From: DATKCJ01 sp035513275
GTDB taxonomy: Bacteria > Verrucomicrobiota > Verrucomicrobiia > Opitutales > Opitutaceae
Length of the DNA: 17,907 nucleotides
Assembly: GCA_035513275.1 (NCBI GenBank)
Contig: DATKCJ010000268.1
Location: 1 to 17,907 of the forward strand
Direction of reading: 5' to 3'
Below, in pieces: positions 14,880-17,907 of the stretch; positions within the stretch are counted from its first letter, which is position 1, and every line of letters begins with the position of its first letter. The notes beneath the pieces are model-generated. The model was not told where the DNA came from. It searched no databases and saw nothing but the letters and a program-made list of their open reading frames with translations. A program made the translations under genes and the position numbers.

Positions 14880-15125
14880 ATGGATTCCCCAAAACGCCCA
14901 GCCCACTGGGACGCCAGCAAGCGCCTTGTCCTGATCCTGATGTTGGTGTGGGCATTCGTCTCGGTCGGCTGCAGCATCCTCTTCGTCGAGCAGCTCAATC
15001 AATTCAAGATCGGCCACCTTCCTCTCGGCTTCTGGTTCGCACAACAGGGATCGATCGTGATCTTCGTCGCGCTGATTTTCATCTTCGCTCGCGGCATGGA
15101 CCGGCTCGACCGCAAACACAAGTGA
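14880..15125 (+). CDS. DUF4212 small subunit of a sodium:solute symporter
   Basis: The 81-residue protein has two membrane helices (about 17-40 and 51-70) and the family landmarks AHWDASKRLVLILMLVWAF, then PLGFWFAQQGSI near the second helix and a basic RLDRKHK end. DUF4212 proteins are found almost always just upstream of a large sodium:solute symporter subunit and are described as its putative small subunit. Here the partner begins 10 bases after the stop, which fits exactly. Its mechanistic role is unknown. No Shine-Dalgarno motif is visible before the ATG. The 136-base gap before it contains a perfect 13-base palindrome, GCGCAA-C-TTGCGC (14803-14815), of unknown meaning. Confidence 0.93.
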   Translation: MDSPKRPAHWDASKRLVLILMLVWAFVSVGCSILFVEQLNQFKIGHLPLGFWFAQQGSIVIFVALIFIFARGMDRLDRKHK

Positions 15126-15135
15126 CCTGCAACGC

Positions 15136-16809
15136 ATGAGCGTCGAGATCTGGACCTACTTGATGATCGGGACGACGTTCTCGATCTACATCTACATCGG
15201 CTGGCGGTCTCGCGTGAAGGACACGCGCGGCTTCTACGTCGCCGGCCAGGGAGTGCCTGCAATCGCCAACGGCGCGGCCACCGCAGCCGACTGGATGTCG
15301 GCGGCGTCGTTCATCTCCATGGCGGGCTTGATTTCGTTCATGGGCTATGACGGCTCGATCTACTTGATCGGATGGACAGGTGGCTACGTGTTGCTCGCGC
15401 TGCTCCTCGCGCCCTATCTGCGGAAATTCGGCAAATACACGGTGCCTGACTTCGTGGGCGACCGTTACTACTCGCGCACCGCACGCATCGTCGCGGTGAT
15501 TGCGGCGATCTTCGTCTCGATGACTTATGTCGCCGGGCAGATGCGCGGCGTGGGCATCGTTTTCAGTCGCTTCCTCGGCGTCGACATCACGACCGGCGTG
15601 ATCGTAGGCATGGCGATCGTCGCATGCTTCGCGGTGATGGGTGGCATGAAGGGCATCACCTGGACGCAGGTCGCCCAATACGGCGTTCTCATTCTCGCCT
15701 ACATGATCCCTGCAGTCGCGCTTGCGTGGATGATCACTGGCAATCCGGTGCCGCAGCTTGCCTTCACCTTCAGCGATGTGACCGAGCGGCTCAACGGGTT
15801 GCACGCAGAGCTGGGCTTCGCGGCCTATACCGAACCGTTTGTCTCTCGATCTAAACTCGACGTGCTCTTTACCACGGTCGCACTGATGGTTGGCACCGCC
15901 GGATTGCCGCACATCATCGTGCGATTCTACACGGTGAAGGACGTCCGCGCCGCACGCTACTCCGCGGGCTGGGCGCTGCTCTTCATTGCCCTGCTCTACA
16001 CCACGGCGCCTGCGCTCGCGGCATTCGCGCGCTACAACCTCGTCTCGACGCTGAACGGAAAGTCCATCGCGGAGGTCCAGTCGCTCGACTGGGCCGCGAA
16101 GTGGGAGAAGACGGGCCTGATGCTCTTTGAGGACAAGAACGGCGACGGCATCGTGCAGTTCGACAACGACCGCGCGAAGAACGAGATCACCGTGAGCCCC
16201 GACATCATCGTGCTCTCGACCCCCGAGGTCGCGAAGCTCGCGCCGTGGGTGATCGCGCTCGTCGCGGCCGGCGGTCTCGCCGCCGCGCTCTCCACTGCAT
16301 CGGGCCTGCTGCTCGTTGTCGCGAGCGCGATCTCGCACGACATCTTCTACAGGCTTATCAAGCCCACGGCCTCGGAGCAGCAGCAGGTGCTTGTCGGTCG
16401 CATCATGGTCATCGTCGCGATCCTTGTCGCAGGCTACATCGGCGTGAACCCGCCCGGATTCGTGGCGCAGGTCGTGGCGTTCGCCTTCGGCCTGGCGGCA
16501 GCGAGTTTCTTCCCGGTGATCTTGCTTGGCATCTTCGACAAGCGCACGAATCGCGAGGGCGCGATCGCCGGCATGTCGCTCGGCCTGCTCTTCACGCTCG
16601 CATACATCGTCGGCAACAAGTTCATGGGCATGCCCGCCTGGTGCTTCGGCATCTCGTCCGAGGGCATCGGCACGGTCGGCGCGATCCTCAATCTGGTCGT
16701 GACGTATGGCGTGTCGCGCATCACGCCGCCGCCGCCCGAGCACATCCAGCACCTCGTCGACAACCTGCGCAATCCCGCTGCAGCGATTGCTCCGGCAAGC
16801 GCGCATTGA
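15136..16809 (+). CDS. sodium:solute symporter, VC_2705-type, DUF4212-associated
   Basis: This SSS-family transporter (557 residues) probably imports a small organic acid such as acetate with sodium. About a dozen hydrophobic helices are visible, with ADWMSAASFISMAGLI near helix 2, GQMRGVGIVFSRFL, and GTAGLPHIIVRFYTVKDVRAAR, all typical of ActP-like members. A loop at about 333-345 reads DKNGDGIVQFDND, similar to a calcium-binding EF-hand or dockerin loop, lying between helices in the second half. The preceding DUF4212 gene is its small subunit. It starts with an ATG 10 bases after that stop. Substrate is not determined by sequence; acetate, propionate and lactate are candidates from related proteins. 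Confidence 0.94.
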   Translation: MSVEIWTYLMIGTTFSIYIYIGWRSRVKDTRGFYVAGQGVPAIANGAATAADWMSAASFISMAGLISFMGYDGSIYLIGWTGGYVLLALLLAPYLRKFGKYTVPDFVGDRYYSRTARIVAVIAAIFVSMTYVAGQMRGVGIVFSRFLGVDITTGVIVGMAIVACFAVMGGMKGITWTQVAQYGVLILAYMIPAVALAWMITGNPVPQLAFTFSDVTERLNGLHAELGFAAYTEPFVSRSKLDVLFTTVALMVGTAGLPHIIVRFYTVKDVRAARYSAGWALLFIALLYTTAPALAAFARYNLVSTLNGKSIAEVQSLDWAAKWEKTGLMLFEDKNGDGIVQFDNDRAKNEITVSPDIIVLSTPEVAKLAPWVIALVAAGGLAAALSTASGLLLVVASAISHDIFYRLIKPTASEQQQVLVGRIMVIVAILVAGYIGVNPPGFVAQVVAFAFGLAAASFFPVILLGIFDKRTNREGAIAGMSLGLLFTLAYIVGNKFMGMPAWCFGISSEGIGTVGAILNLVVTYGVSRITPPPPEHIQHLVDNLRNPAAAIAPASAH

Positions 16810-16817
16810 GAGACGGC

Positions 16818-16877
16818 GTAGGGCAGGTCTTTGACCTGCCGAACGGTTCCTGCACGCAGGTGAGAGACCTACGCTAC
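16818..16877. repeat. paired-hairpin intergenic repeat, copy 3, degenerate (REPIN-like)
   Basis: GTAG is followed by GGCAGGTC (16822-16829) pairing with GACCTGCC (16833-16840). The second hairpin is decayed (GCAGGT at 16856-16861 against AGACCTAC near 16865-16872), and the element ends in CTAC at 16874-16877. It begins nine bases after the symporter stop. Compared with copies 1 and 2 it carries the GGCAGGTC hairpin on the left, so it may be in the opposite orientation. Confidence 0.7.
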
Positions 16878-16949
16878 GGCGCGCCCCTCGGCCCGGCCCA
16901 CCATGCTCGCATTGACGCACGCGCAACACCGGGGCCACCATCGCGCTGC

Positions 16950-17907
16950 ATGAACCCGCGAAGCGCTTCGACCACCCGTTTCGCGATGAAGCTTGCGGCC
17001 GCCGTGTTGCTGACGCTCGCGAACGCGCTCACTGCCGCGCCGGTCGTGCTGTTGATCTCGCTCGACGGCTACCGGTGGGACTATCCGGAGCTGCATCCGA
17101 CTCCTGCGATCCGCGCGATCATCGACCGCGGCGTGCGCGCCGAGGGTCTCGTGCCGTGCTATCCTAGCTACACGTTTCCCAACCACTACTCGATCGTCAC
17201 CGGCCTGCGGCCCGAGTCGCACGGGATCATCGGCAACAACATGTTTGAGCCGGAGTGGAAGGCGTGGTTCGGCATCGGCTCGAATCCCGCCGCGCGTGAG
17301 GGACGCTGGTGGAGCGGCGAGCCAATCTGGCTGACGGCGACGCGGCAGGGCCGCAAGAGCGCATCGTATTTCTGGCCCGGATCCGAAGCCGACATCGGAG
17401 GCGAATATCCGACATGGTGGCATCACTTCGACTACAGCGTGCCCTTCGAAAACCGCCTGCAGGAGTTGATGCGCTGGCTCACGCTCCGCGAGCCTGAGCG
17501 GCCCGCAGTCGTCACGTTCTATTTTGAGGAAACCGACTCCGCCGGTCACCGATTCGGACCGCGAGATCCGCGCACGGGCGAGGCGGTCGCACTCGTGGAC
17601 TCCATGATCGGCCGGATCGTCGATGCGATCGCCGCGGCGGGGCTCGAGGACGAAGTGAACCTCGTCCTCGTCTCCGACCACGGGATGACGGAAACCGCAG
17701 TCGAGCGCGTGTTCGTGCTCTCCGAGCATCTCGCGCCCGAAGACGCGCAGATCGACTTCACTGGGTCGTTCGCGGGCATCCGGCCCACGGCACTCGATGC
17801 GGACGCGATACTCGCGCGACTGCGCGACGCCAGCCCGCACATCAAGGCCTACCGCAAGGACGAAATCCCCGAGCGCCTTCACTATCGGAACAACCCCCGC
17901 ATCCCCG
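16950..17907 (+). CDS. secreted nucleotide pyrophosphatase/phosphodiesterase (NPP, alkaline phosphatase superfamily), 3' end cut
   Basis: The frame opens at the ATG at 16950 and runs off the window after 319 codons. A second ATG at 16986 gives a compact signal peptide (MKLAAAVLLTLANALTA, then APVVLL) and may be the true start. Either way the protein is probably exported. Active-site features of the NPP family are present (numbered from 16950): metal-binding D39 in LISLDGYRW, nucleophile T75 in YPSYTFPNHY, D196 and H200 in EETDSAGHRFGP, and D243-H244 in VSDHGM. The last metal-binding His lies beyond the window. Such enzymes cleave phosphodiester or pyrophosphate bonds in nucleotides or related molecules outside the cytoplasm; substrate cannot be told from this part. 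Confidence 0.92.
   Translation, partial: MNPRSASTTRFAMKLAAAVLLTLANALTAAPVVLLISLDGYRWDYPELHPTPAIRAIIDRGVRAEGLVPCYPSYTFPNHYSIVTGLRPESHGIIGNNMFEPEWKAWFGIGSNPAAREGRWWSGEPIWLTATRQGRKSASYFWPGSEADIGGEYPTWWHHFDYSVPFENRLQELMRWLTLREPERPAVVTFYFEETDSAGHRFGPRDPRTGEAVALVDSMIGRIVDAIAAAGLEDEVNLVLVSDHGMTETAVERVFVLSEHLAPEDAQIDFTGSFAGIRPTALDADAILARLRDASPHIKAYRKDEIPERLHYRNNPRIP

Noticed and set aside
15079..16941. 620-codon open frame on the minus strand opposite the symporter
   Set aside because: It lies antisense to a convincing SSS transporter, is made mostly of Arg, His, Asp and Glu residues, and shows no family motif. It is a by-product of GC-rich codon use.

Overview
The window is a high-GC stretch of bacterial chromosome with densely packed genes and long spurious antisense reading frames, as is usual at this base composition. 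Several features together suggest the phylum Verrucomicrobiota or a PVC relative: a FloA-type flotillin downstream of both a long and a short NfeD protein, a DUF4212 plus sodium:solute symporter pair, a DUF885 metallopeptidase-like protein, and paired-hairpin repeats in the gaps between genes. This assignment is inference from gene content; no rRNA or other taxonomic marker lies in the window.

Layout. Positions 1-6537 are on the minus strand. In transcription order they hold a class I mannose-6-phosphate isomerase, a grpE-dnaJ-purN chaperone and purine cluster, a disturbed accessory segment (about 1690-3064), and a secreted DUF885 protein cut by the left edge. The accessory segment has lower GC and contains a lone secreted protein, a truncated second copy of the purN 3' end, and two near-identical 23-base palindromes. 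Divergent from the isomerase, 6637-10023 on the plus strand carries the DNA translocase ftsK and a RodZ-like membrane HTH protein, a division and cell-shape pair. Convergent with them, 10103-13643 on the minus strand is a tightly coupled operon: long NfeD (membrane serine protease), short NfeD, FloA, and an uncharacterised single-pass membrane protein. From 13820 to the right edge the plus strand carries an aldose 1-epimerase-like protein, the two-gene symporter, and the start of a secreted nucleotide pyrophosphatase/phosphodiesterase-family enzyme.

Most genes are ordinary core or membrane-physiology genes. I found no defence system, CRISPR array, RNA gene, or transposase. The parts most worth following up are the purN fragment with its flanking palindromes, the short paired-hairpin repeats with GTAG/CTAC ends at three gene boundaries, and the unrecognised fourth gene of the NfeD-flotillin operon.
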